26,868 nucleotides of DNA, from assembly GCA_964487155.1 (NCBI GenBank), contig CAZAQB010000034.1, positions 1 to 26,868 of the forward strand, read 5' to 3'. This document shows positions 18,402 to 26,789 of this stretch, piece after piece. A program made the translations under genes and the position numbers. How positions within the stretch are numbered: position 1 is the first letter of the stretch; each line of letters opens with the position of its first letter. Below the pieces are notes generated by a model. That model did no database searches. It worked only from the letters and a program-made list of their open reading frames with translations, and had not been told where the DNA came from. The DNA is from CAZAQB01 sp964487155. Its GTDB lineage: Bacteria; Pseudomonadota; Gammaproteobacteria; Nitrococcales; Nitrococcaceae.

Positions 18402-19289
18402 ATGAGCACATCGGATCGGATGGAACCCGCCGCACCGGCCCAGGATCCCGGCACCCTGCTGGGTCGCATCGCCAGCCTGCAGCCGCGCTTGAGCAAGTCC
18501 GAGCGGAAGGTGGCCGAGGTCGCGCTGGCCGCCCCCGAGGACATCATGGGCATGCCTCTGGCCACCCTAGCCTCCCGCGCCGGCGTCAGCGAACCCACGG
18601 TGGTGCGCTTCTGCCGCGCCGTAGGTTGTCAGGGCTTCCAGGACTTCAAGCTGCGCCTGGCCCAGAACCTGGCCGTGGGCGTGCCCTTCGTGCACGGCAC
18701 CGTGGCCCGGGAGGACAGCATCGCCAGCATGGCCGCCAAGATCGTCGACGGTTCCATCGCCTCCCTGGCCCGGATGCGCGGCCTGCTGGACCTGGCCGCC
18801 GTGGAGCGGGCCGTGGACCTGCTGAGCCAGGCCCACAAGATCGAGTTCTACGGCCATGGCGCCTCGGGAATCGTCGCCCGGGACGCTCAGCACAAGTTCT
18901 TTCGCCTGGGGGTACCGGCTCTGGCCTATGTCGACCCCCATGTGCACTGCATGTCGGCGGTCACCCTGGGTCCGGGCGACGTGGCAGTGATGATCTCCCA
19001 CACCGGCCGCAGCAAGGACCTGATCCACAGCGCCGGCCTGGCCCGAGAGGCTGGCGCCCGGCTGCTGGGGATCACCGCACTGGGCTCGCCCCTGCAGCGG
19101 CTCTGCGAGGTCTGCGTCTCCCCCCAGGTGAGCGAGGATACGGAAACCTTCATTCCCATGACCTCGCGCATCGCCGACCTCGTGGTGGTGGACATGCTTG
19201 CCGTGGGGGTTGCCCTGAGCCGAGGCCCGGAACTGGAAGGCGTGCTGGCCCGCACCAAGGAGGCCCTGCGCAGCAAGTACCTCTCGTGA
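18402..19289 (+). CDS. hexR: HexR, RpiR-family KDPG-responsive regulator
   Basis: A 295-residue regulator with an N-terminal RpiR-type helix-turn-helix (about residues 20-95; SKSERKVAEV, LASRAGVSEPTVVRFCRA) and a SIS sugar-phosphate-binding domain (about 146-270; EFYGHGASGIVARDAQHKFF, MISHTGRSKDLI). HexR of gammaproteobacteria represses central sugar genes until KDPG binds. Two matching operators are in this window, upstream of edd and zwf, so it controls its own operon. It is the last gene of zwf-pgl-hexR and converges on the fusion-protein gene, with 26 bases between the stop codons. Confidence 0.93.
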   Translation: MSTSDRMEPAAPAQDPGTLLGRIASLQPRLSKSERKVAEVALAAPEDIMGMPLATLASRAGVSEPTVVRFCRAVGCQGFQDFKLRLAQNLAVGVPFVHGTVAREDSIASMAAKIVDGSIASLARMRGLLDLAAVERAVDLLSQAHKIEFYGHGASGIVARDAQHKFFRLGVPALAYVDPHVHCMSAVTLGPGDVAVMISHTGRSKDLIHSAGLAREAGARLLGITALGSPLQRLCEVCVSPQVSEDTETFIPMTSRIADLVVVDMLAVGVALSRGPELEGVLARTKEALRSKYLS

Positions 19290-19315
19290 GCTGCCCGGAT
19301 GCCGTTGGGCGGGGC

Positions 19316-21232
19316 TCATGCGGTCGCCCCCTGGCGCTCCAGGATCTCCCAGGCGGTGGGCCGGTCAGTGACCAGCACCGCGGCCACGCCGGCGCGCAGC
19401 GCCGCCAGTGCCGGCTCCACCCTGCCGGCATCGGCCGACACCATCAGCAAGCTGCCGCCGCGCTGGGCCGCGCCCTGCAGATCCGCCAGGGACGCCCCGA
19501 GCCGCCGCCAGCCCTGCAAATCGATTTCTTTGCCACTGGCGTCCAGGAACACGCCGGCCACCACCCCGGCACAGCGCCCGGCCAGTTGCTCGACCACCGG
19601 CCCCGGCAGCGCGCCCCTGGCCGCGGCCAGGGGTTCGCAACTGAGCAGCGCAGCATCCAGCGCCTCCCAGCAGTCCGCGCCCCCGGCGGCCTCGCCTGCC
19701 GGGGGACCGCCGGTGCAGAACGCGGCACCGGACAGCGGCCCGGAGTCACCGCCCAGCGCTACAGCCACCCGCTCGGCAATGTCATTGGCCTCGTGGCCCC
19801 CATCGCTGAACCCCATCACGCCCAGCAGCGGCCGCGCCATGAAATGGCCCGGCCGCAGGTCGTCGGCGCCCGCGATGACGTGGACCAGGTCCCGCCGTGT
19901 CCGTCCCAGCGCCGCCAGCTCCCGGCTGACCGTCGCCAGTGCCGCCGCGCAGCCAGCGCCCGCAACGCCCCAGCTGAGTCCCAGCCGTGCCGCCCGGCCC
20001 GCGCCCCGGGCCGCCAGCACCGCTTCCGTCACCAGGCCCTGCAGATACCGGGCGGCCTGCAGCGCAACTGGTGCGACCCCTTCACCGTCGGCCAGCACCA
20101 GCTCCACGCCCCAGAGCCGGCGGAAGCACTGGGCCAGGTTCAGGGGCCGGCGTCCGGCCTCCAGGCAACGCTCCCAGCGCCGGGCCCAGCAGCGGGCCGA
20201 GGTGACATCATGGAGCAGCAGGGCATCGTGCTCGGGGATGCGGGTGGTGCGCTCCAGCAACTGGATATCGGCCTCGTGTTCGCGGGAGACGTGGGGATCC
20301 TCGAAGAAGATCACCCGCCGGCAGTCGCCCCGCCGCACCGCCTCGGCAATGCGCACGTCACCGCCCTTGGGGCCGCTGGGCTGGATGTCCACCCAGTCCG
20401 GAGTAGCGGGCTGCCCGGCCAGGCGCCGGCAGCACGCCGCCACGCGGGCGGCGGTGGCGCGGGCCTCCGCCAGGTCCTCCGGCAGGGCTTCGGCGCCTTC
20501 GAAGACGGCGGCCTGCCGATCCAGGTGGTCCCACGCCCGGCGCAGCCGTTCGGGGAGCCGGCCGTTCAGCAGGCTGCCGGTGGTGCCGGTGGCCAGTCGC
20601 CCCCGAAACCGGGCCAACAAGGGAAAGTGGGCCTCGGCGAACTCCAGCATGGCCAGCTTGCGGCTGTCGTGGGCCACCAGGGCCAGGGTGTCGCCGTCTA
20701 TCGAGGCGCCGGCCCGCAGCAGGCCCAGTGCCTCCAGCAGGGAGGCCTCGGGGAAATGCGCCGCGACCTCTGGATGGGGCCGGCCGCCGCCAGCCGAGGC
20801 CAGGCACCAGTCCAGGGCATACCACTCCCGGGCGGCGGCGCAGGTGGCGAGAAACGGGGTCTCGGTGACCACGCACTGGCGCTTCAGGGCCAGGCTGTCC
20901 GGGAGCATGGCGCTGTAGTCCCGGGGATCGTTGATGTAGACCACTTCGTCCACCCGCGCCGGGCCGCCGCCGGCCCCCTCCACCACCCGGTCGGTGAGGG
21001 CCACCAGGCCGCCACGCCGGCCCGGGGGCAACGGGTGCAGGTGGGCATAGTCCCGCAGCACTCCGTAGCGCAGCAGGGCCCGATACGTGCCTTCCACGGC
21101 ATGGATCTCCGGCTCCAGCACATACCGGAAATAGGGCTCCAGCTCGCGCATCAGCCGCACCAGCGGGCTGCCCGGCCCGCGCCGCAACTCCCGGTTCGCC
21201 ACCAGGCCGATAATCCGTCGCTCACCGCTCAT
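19316..21232 (-). CDS. Tandem methylglyoxal-synthase-like domains fused to a SorC-type sugar-phosphate-binding domain
   Basis: A 638-residue protein with no signal peptide and no membrane segment. Residues 1-145 look like a methylglyoxal-synthase fold with a lost active site (VANREL for VAHDHC; NDPRDYSAMLPDSLALK near 101-117). Residues 181-350 are a second such domain. Compared with E. coli MgsA from memory, it keeps His19/Asp20/Lys23 (here H188, D189, K192), the phosphate loop TGTTG (215-219), the catalytic base Asp71 in SGPKGGD (D292), Asp91 (D312), His98 (H319) and Asp101 (D322). A roughly 50-residue insertion separates the phosphate loop from SGPKGGD. Residues 365-635 match the SorC/CggR effector domain (LGLSWG, DGGHEANDIAERVA, GVFLDASGKEID, LVTDRPTAWEIL). 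No helix-turn-helix is present. Likely role: DHAP to methylglyoxal conversion gated by a sugar phosphate. The start is ATG 21232 with a weak AGGG site. Confidence 0.75.
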   Translation of the reverse strand: MSGERRIIGLVANRELRRGPGSPLVRLMRELEPYFRYVLEPEIHAVEGTYRALLRYGVLRDYAHLHPLPPGRRGGLVALTDRVVEGAGGGPARVDEVVYINDPRDYSAMLPDSLALKRQCVVTETPFLATCAAAREWYALDWCLASAGGGRPHPEVAAHFPEASLLEALGLLRAGASIDGDTLALVAHDSRKLAMLEFAEAHFPLLARFRGRLATGTTGSLLNGRLPERLRRAWDHLDRQAAVFEGAEALPEDLAEARATAARVAACCRRLAGQPATPDWVDIQPSGPKGGDVRIAEAVRRGDCRRVIFFEDPHVSREHEADIQLLERTTRIPEHDALLLHDVTSARCWARRWERCLEAGRRPLNLAQCFRRLWGVELVLADGEGVAPVALQAARYLQGLVTEAVLAARGAGRAARLGLSWGVAGAGCAAALATVSRELAALGRTRRDLVHVIAGADDLRPGHFMARPLLGVMGFSDGGHEANDIAERVAVALGGDSGPLSGAAFCTGGPPAGEAAGGADCWEALDAALLSCEPLAAARGALPGPVVEQLAGRCAGVVAGVFLDASGKEIDLQGWRRLGASLADLQGAAQRGGSLLMVSADAGRVEPALAALRAGVAAVLVTDRPTAWEILERQGATA

Positions 21233-21248
21233 GACACCCTGCCCTGGG

Positions 21249-21262
21249 TGGGCGATCGCCCA
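21249..21262. repeat. 14-base palindrome before the fusion-protein gene
   Basis: TGGGCGATCGCCCA is perfectly self-complementary and ends 17 bases upstream of the start codon of the gene at 19316-21232. It could be an operator, or a hairpin near the ribosome-binding site. Confidence 0.4.
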
Positions 21263-21337
21263 TCAGCCTGCGGATCAGCGCCGGCCGCCGCCGCGGGGCG
21301 GGCCGGGGGGGCCACGCATCGGCTCAGCCACGCGTGC

Positions 21338-21919
21338 TCAGGGCTCGACACGGCTTCCCAGCACCTTCAGGAAGGCCGCCAGCCACGCCGGGTGCGCCGG
21401 CCAGGCGGGGGCGGTCACCAGCTTGCCGTCCACTTCCGCGCCGTCGATGGCGATGTCGGCGTAGTCGCCGCCAGCCAGGCGCACCTCCGGCGCGCAGGCG
21501 GGGTAGGCGGAAACCTTGCGCCCGGAGATGACCCTGGCACCGGCCAGGATCTGCGCAGCGTGGCAGATGGCGGCCACGGGCTTGTCCTGGTCGAAGAAGT
21601 GACGCACCAGGCTCACCACGTCCTCGTCCAGGCGCAGGTATTCCGGGGCGCGGCCGCCAGGGATGACGAGGGCGTCGTAGGCCGCGGGGTCCAGCCCGGC
21701 GAAGTCCTCGGTGACCGGAAACTCGTGGCCGGGTTTCTCGGTATAGGTCTGGTCGCCCAGGAAGTCGTGGACGGCGGTCTTGACCTTTTCGCCCTTGGAC
21801 TTGCCGGGGCACACGGTGTCCACCCGGTGGCCGACCATCAGCAACGCCTGGTAGGGCACCATGGCCTCGTAGTCTTCGACGAAGTCTCCCACCAGCATCA
21901 GGATTCGTTTCACACCCAT
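21338..21919 (-). CDS. DJ-1/PfpI-family protein
   Basis: A 193-residue class I glutamine-amidotransferase-like protein. ATG 21919 has AGGAGA about ten bases upstream; the same frame runs open far into glpD, but that part is antisense-like composition. Motifs are MLVGDFVEDYEAM (8-20, with the conserved acidic residue), LVIPGGRAPEYLR (84-96) and the nucleophile elbow AAICHAAQIL (116-125, Cys119-His120). The family includes proteases, chaperones, deglycases and glyoxalase III-type enzymes that turn methylglyoxal into lactate without glutathione; sequence alone does not choose. It lies between glpD and the methylglyoxal-synthase-like fusion gene on the same strand, which favours an aldehyde-detoxifying or quality-control role. 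Confidence 0.85.
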   Translation of the reverse strand: MGVKRILMLVGDFVEDYEAMVPYQALLMVGHRVDTVCPGKSKGEKVKTAVHDFLGDQTYTEKPGHEFPVTEDFAGLDPAAYDALVIPGGRAPEYLRLDEDVVSLVRHFFDQDKPVAAICHAAQILAGARVISGRKVSAYPACAPEVRLAGGDYADIAIDGAEVDGKLVTAPAWPAHPAWLAAFLKVLGSRVEP

Positions 21920-21949
21920 GGGGATTTCTCCTGCTCGGGTTCGCATGAG

Positions 21950-21975
21950 CCCGCGGCGGACGCTGCCACCGCGGG
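21950..21975 (-). other. Stem-loop between glpD and the PfpI gene
   Basis: CCCGCGG (21950-21956) pairs with CCGCGGG (21969-21975) over a 12-base loop. It could end most glpD transcripts or stabilise a processed end. Confidence 0.35.
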
Positions 21976-22017
21976 GACGACGCCGGGCCCGGACGGCCAA
22001 CGAGGCCGCCCCGGCCC

Positions 22018-23661
22018 TCACCGGGGGGGCGCACCCTCCCGGTATCCGGCTGGTCGCAGCCGTTTGATATAACTGTGGAAACCCTCGACTTCCGCCGCCG
22101 CACGCTCGGCGCTCCAGCCCAGATACCGGCACCCCAGGCTGGCGGCGGCGTCCACCGCGTCCAGCCCGGCCGCTGCCCCCAGGCCCACCAGCGTCCGGCG
22201 CATCAGGGCGTCGGTCAGGGTCTGGGCGAGTTCCTCCCGGAAGGCCAGCAGCAGCTCGGCAGCGATGGCGCCGGTGGCCGGGCTGAACACCCGGGCGAGG
22301 TCGGGGTCGGCCCGCACCAGCTCCAGGACCCGGGTGGCCCGCACGCCGTAGAGCCGCAGCAACCGTCCGGCCACGGCATCGGGCAGTCCGCTGTCGCGGC
22401 TGAACGCCGCACCGAATTGCTCCAGGCTGTCGGCCCGCGCCCCGGGCAGCGACTGCCGCCGCGTCGGGCAGGCGGGCAGATCCCAACCCTGCGCCCGGCC
22501 GACCTTCTCCACCGCCTGTTCGGCGAGGTGGCGGTAGGTGGTGAGCTTGCCGCCGATCACGGACCACAACCCCCGCAGTTCCGGAGCGTGATCCTGGATG
22601 AGGTGGCGGCGAGTGATGGCCCCGGCGGAGTCGAACGCCGCGTAGGGCAGCGGACGCACGCCGGCGTACGCATAGAGCACCGCCTCCCGGGTGAGCCCGG
22701 CGCCGGGGATGACGCGATTGGTCTCCGCCAGCAGGTAGTCCATCTCTTCGTCGGTGGGCTCCAACCGGTCCAGGTCGCCGTCGAACCGGGTATCGGTGGT
22801 GCCGATCAGGTAGAGTTCGTTCCAGGGCAGCGTGAAATAGGGCCTCTGGTCGGTGGCGGCTTCGGTGTAGAGGGCCCGCCGGGGCGCGCCGGGGAACGGG
22901 CCCACGACCACGTGGGTGCCCTTGGTGCCGCCGATCCGGGTACCGAAACGCCGTCCTGAAGCCGACAGCACCCGGTCCACCCACGGCCCGGCCACATTGA
23001 TGACAGCGTCGGCATAGGCTTCATGGAAGCCGCCATCCAGGCGGTCTTCGAACCCCACACCCCGGATCCGGCCGTCCTCGGTGACGAGGCTCTGCACCTC
23101 GGCGTAGGTGATGACCCGGGCACCCCGGTCCTGGGCCGAGAGCACGTTCTCCAACACCAGGCGCTCGGGAAACGCCGCCTGGGCGTCGTAGTAGAGGGCC
23201 GCGCCTCGCAGGCCTTCGGAGTCCAGCCCCGGCTCGGCGGCCAGGGTCTGCTGCCGGGAGAGCATGCGGTGGCGCGGCAGGCTCTTGTCCAGGGACAGCA
23301 GGTCGTAGGCGATCATCCCCAGCCGCACCAGCCAGGGGCCGCGGCGCTGGCTGCGGTAAATGGGGATCAGCAATGGCAGGGGCCGTACCAGGTGCGGCGC
23401 GGTGCGCAGCAATATTTCCCGGTCCCGCAGGGACTCCCGCACCAGCCCCACCTCGCCATGCTCCAGGTAGCGCAGGCCGCCATGGATGAGGCGGCTGTTC
23501 CAGCTTGAGGTGGCGCCGCACAGGTCGGTCTTCTCCAGCAACAACACCGACAGCCCGCGCAAGGCCGCGTCCCGGGCGATGCCGGCGCCGTTGATCCCCC
23601 CGCCGATGACAATCAGGTCGAAGCGGCGCCGGCCGAGGTCCTCGGGAATGCGCCCGGTCAT
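22018..23661 (-). CDS. glpD: Aerobic glycerol-3-phosphate dehydrogenase (FAD)
   Basis: This enzyme oxidises glycerol-3-phosphate to DHAP and passes electrons to quinone at the inner-membrane face. The 547 residues are slightly more than the E. coli enzyme. The FAD-binding motif is VIGGGINGAGIARDA (18-32), followed by the family signature ATSSWNSRLIHGGLRYLE (50-67). Further on come NVAGPWVDRVL, YFTLPWNELYLIGTTDT and the SVIGGKLTTYR segment; the C-terminal helical domain ends near GFHSYIKRLRP. No good ribosome-binding site precedes ATG 23661. The gene is 153 bases downstream of glpK with two hairpins between, so its translation may be weaker than that of glpK. Confidence 0.95.
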   Translation of the reverse strand: MTGRIPEDLGRRRFDLIVIGGGINGAGIARDAALRGLSVLLLEKTDLCGATSSWNSRLIHGGLRYLEHGEVGLVRESLRDREILLRTAPHLVRPLPLLIPIYRSQRRGPWLVRLGMIAYDLLSLDKSLPRHRMLSRQQTLAAEPGLDSEGLRGAALYYDAQAAFPERLVLENVLSAQDRGARVITYAEVQSLVTEDGRIRGVGFEDRLDGGFHEAYADAVINVAGPWVDRVLSASGRRFGTRIGGTKGTHVVVGPFPGAPRRALYTEAATDQRPYFTLPWNELYLIGTTDTRFDGDLDRLEPTDEEMDYLLAETNRVIPGAGLTREAVLYAYAGVRPLPYAAFDSAGAITRRHLIQDHAPELRGLWSVIGGKLTTYRHLAEQAVEKVGRAQGWDLPACPTRRQSLPGARADSLEQFGAAFSRDSGLPDAVAGRLLRLYGVRATRVLELVRADPDLARVFSPATGAIAAELLLAFREELAQTLTDALMRRTLVGLGAAAGLDAVDAAASLGCRYLGWSAERAAAEVEGFHSYIKRLRPAGYREGAPPR

Positions 23662-23725
23662 GACGCGAGTATCAGCGACGCCCTGGGGTGCCAGGGTGGC
23701 TCGGTACCGGGCACGGCCTGCAGCC

Positions 23726-23757
23726 GGGCGCTTGCGCGCCCCGGCGGCTGCGCCGCC
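23726..23757 (-). other. Tandem stem-loops between glpK and glpD
   Basis: GGGCGC/GCGCCC (23726-23731 with 23736-23741) and GGCGGC/GCCGCC (23743-23748 with 23752-23757) form two adjacent small hairpins. They could lower read-through or mark an RNA processing point. Confidence 0.4.
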
Positions 23758-23814
23758 CGCTCGAGGTCAGGCTGCCAGGCTGGCCGGTGGCCTGTTGGGC
23801 TGCGGCGCGCCATG

Positions 23815-25326
<1,512 letters not shown>

Positions 25327-25389
25327 TGGCTCTCCTCCTCCTCCGCGCGCCACGGTCGCGCCCGGCGGCGGCACCCCCGGCCGGTTCTC

Positions 25390-25406
25390 CCCCCGCAATG
25401 CGGGGG
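25390..25406 (-). other. GC-rich hairpin in the glpK leader
   Basis: CCCCCGC (25390-25396) pairs with GCGGGGG (25400-25406) over a three-base loop. It lies about 65 bases before the glpK start, in the probable untranslated leader. Confidence 0.4.
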
Positions 25407-25467
25407 TGAGGCGGGTGGCGCCTGGGCCGGACGTATCGCCCGGCCCGCTGTCTTGGTCGGTATTTTT

Positions 25468-25490
25468 GAAAACACTAGCAGCGTGTTTTC
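25468..25490. promoter_or_regulatory. Inverted repeat at the probable glpK promoter
   Basis: GAAAACAC (25468-25475) and GTGTTTTC (25483-25490) are perfect 8-base arms separated by TAGCAGC. On the minus strand, TTGCGT (25500-25495) and TAGTGT (25477-25472) with a 17-base spacer make a weak promoter, so the repeat would cover the spacer and -10. It does not resemble a GlpR site and may bind another regulator. Confidence 0.45.
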
Positions 25491-25516
25491 ACTTACGCAA
25501 TATTTAACCGATATAA

Positions 25517-25532
25517 TTTTTCGTTATACGCG
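25517..25532. promoter_or_regulatory. Candidate GlpR operator upstream of glpK
   Basis: TTTTCGTTATACGCGG contains CGT-TAT-ACG symmetry and the TTTTCG half of the known GlpR consensus; the right half is poor. The AT-rich context fits a promoter. Confidence 0.35.
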
Positions 25533-25583
25533 GTTATGAACATCCTACGCACGACCGAGACCGGCTCGACCCTGGACCCGTGC

Positions 25584-26342
25584 CTACGGGTTGACGACGT
25601 GAACGGCGACGCCGGATTCCGCCACTGCCACTTCCAGAGACTTGGGCAGCGGCTGATCGGTGAACAGGGCGTTCACCTGGGAGAGATGCCCCAGTTCCAC
25701 CAGGGCGTTGCGGCCGAACTTGCTGTGATCCGCCGCCAGGAAGACTCGCCGTGAGTGGTTCAGGATCGCCTGGGACACCCGCACCTCCCGGTAGTCGAAG
25801 TCCCGCAGGGTGCCGTCGAGATCGATACCCGAGATGCCGATGACGCCATAGTCCACGCGGAACTGGCGAATGAAGTCGAGGGTGGCCTCGCCGGTGATGC
25901 CGCGATCCCGGGCTCGCACCACACCGCCCGCCACCACGACCTCGAAGCTGGTATTGGCGCTGAGTATCGCCGCGACATTGAGATTGTTGGTGATGACCCG
26001 GAGACCCTTGTGGTCCAGCAATGCTCGGGCCACCTCCTCGGTGGTGGTGCCCAGGTTGATGAACAGTGACGACTGATCAGGCACCTGGTTTGCCAGCAAC
26101 GCGGCGATCTGGCGCTTTTCCTCCTGGTGCAGCACCTGGCGTGTCCCATAGGCCAGGTTCTCTGCGCCGGAGGCCGGCGCCACGCCGCCATGGTAGCGGC
26201 GCAGCAGGCCCTCCTGATCCAGGGTGTTGACATCCCGGCGAATGGTCTGGGGCGTGACCCGAAAGGTGTGGGCGAGGTGCTCGACGGAGACGAAGCCCTG
26301 CTGGTTCACCAGCTTTATCAGTTCGGCCCGCCGGTTGTTCAT
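25584..26342 (-). CDS. glpR: DeoR-family glycerol-3-phosphate regulon repressor
   Basis: A 252-residue protein, the same length as E. coli GlpR, when ATG 26342 is used (AAGGA about ten bases upstream). The N-terminal DeoR helix-turn-helix spans about residues 5-52 (ELIKLVNQQGFVSVEHLA, VTPQTIRRDVNTLDQEGLL, RRYHGGVA). The C-terminal effector domain carries FINLGTTTEEVARALL, VITNNLNVA and LAADHSKFGRNA, typical of GlpR, which is released from DNA by glycerol-3-phosphate. Its place directly upstream of glpK-glpD on the same strand supports the name. Possible target sites lie before glpK, before glpS and near its own start. Confidence 0.92.
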   Translation of the reverse strand: MNNRRAELIKLVNQQGFVSVEHLAHTFRVTPQTIRRDVNTLDQEGLLRRYHGGVAPASGAENLAYGTRQVLHQEEKRQIAALLANQVPDQSSLFINLGTTTEEVARALLDHKGLRVITNNLNVAAILSANTSFEVVVAGGVVRARDRGITGEATLDFIRQFRVDYGVIGISGIDLDGTLRDFDYREVRVSQAILNHSRRVFLAADHSKFGRNALVELGHLSQVNALFTDQPLPKSLEVAVAESGVAVHVVNP

Positions 26343-26387
26343 ATCGGCAACATCCTTCGCATCTGGCCCTCGCCGCACCCTATCCGG

Positions 26388-26403
26388 TGTTCACATACGA
26401 AAA
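26388..26403. promoter_or_regulatory. Possible GlpR autoregulatory site
   Basis: TGTTCACATACGAAAA, read on the minus strand as TTTTCGTATGTGAACA, has the TTTTCG half and a partial second half of the GlpR consensus. It is 46 bases upstream of the glpR start. Confidence 0.3.
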
Positions 26404-26577
26404 CGATCGACGGCGTCTCCGCCCCATCGGCCGATCAGGTTGGCGGGCGTTGGCAACACCGAACAAGACCGCCCCGGCTGTTATCCGCCGCCGCAAGCCC
26501 GAGCATTGGCCGCTGAGCGCCCCCAGTCAACGCGCCTGTGCCCAAGGCGGTGCCACCGGGCGGACCAGCCGGAAACC
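26404..26577. other. Noncoding stretch upstream of glpR
   Basis: Part of a 526-base stretch (26343-26868) without an intact gene. Between the possible GlpR site and the mocR remnant I see no gene, repeat or strong hairpin. Confidence 0.45.
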
Positions 26578-26673
26578 CGATCCAACCTCGCCCGCCCGAA
26601 CCGCCTGGCGGTATACAGGGCTCTGGACGAGGTGCTGTGCACCGGCGGCGGCCTGACCGCCGCCCAAGCGTGA
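26578..26673 (+). pseudogene. Decayed copy of the 3' end of a mocR-like gene
   Basis: The last 31 codons of the frame ending at TGA 26671-26673 align without gaps to the end of the gene at 1-795: NRLAVYRALDEVLCTGGGLT against NHLVVYRAMDEVLSATGGLT. By hand count about 71 of 93 bases agree between 703-795 and 26581-26673. Upstream of this point the similarity is lost, and there is no PLP-lysine motif. A direct repeat also shared with the left end follows 52 bases later. Confidence 0.65.
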
Positions 26674-26724
26674 AGAGCAGTCTGACCGCGAGATGGACAC
26701 GCAACGCAGAAAGCCGAATAGCCA

Positions 26725-26740
26725 CAGATGAACGCGGATG
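26725..26740 (+). repeat. 16-base dispersed repeat, right copy
   Basis: Identical to 861-876 and in the same orientation; it follows the mocR remnant as the left copy follows the intact mocR end. Confidence 0.6.
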
Positions 26741-26789
26741 AACTCAAGATATTTCTGGGAAGACAGATGAGACTCTCGACTCTTCCACC

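Noticed and set aside
15971..18598. Minus-strand open frame of 875 codons antisense to zwf, pgl and the hexR start
   Set aside because: It opposes three recognised genes; no family match and a His/Gln/Gly-rich shadow composition.
19316..21232. Idea that the fusion protein is a SorC-family transcription regulator
   Set aside because: No helix-turn-helix is visible before the SorC-like domain; the N-terminal half is methylglyoxal-synthase-like.
18626..22072. Plus-strand open frame of 1148 codons across hexR and antisense to the fusion, PfpI and glpD genes
   Set aside because: It lies out of frame inside hexR and antisense to well-supported genes; its Gly/Pro/Arg/Gln/His-rich composition is that of a high-GC shadow frame, and it has no recognisable motif.
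21338..22984. A 548-residue extended form of the PfpI protein reaching into glpD
   Set aside because: The upstream part overlaps glpD in another frame and has shadow composition; ATG 21919 with a ribosome-binding site gives the normal 193-residue family length.
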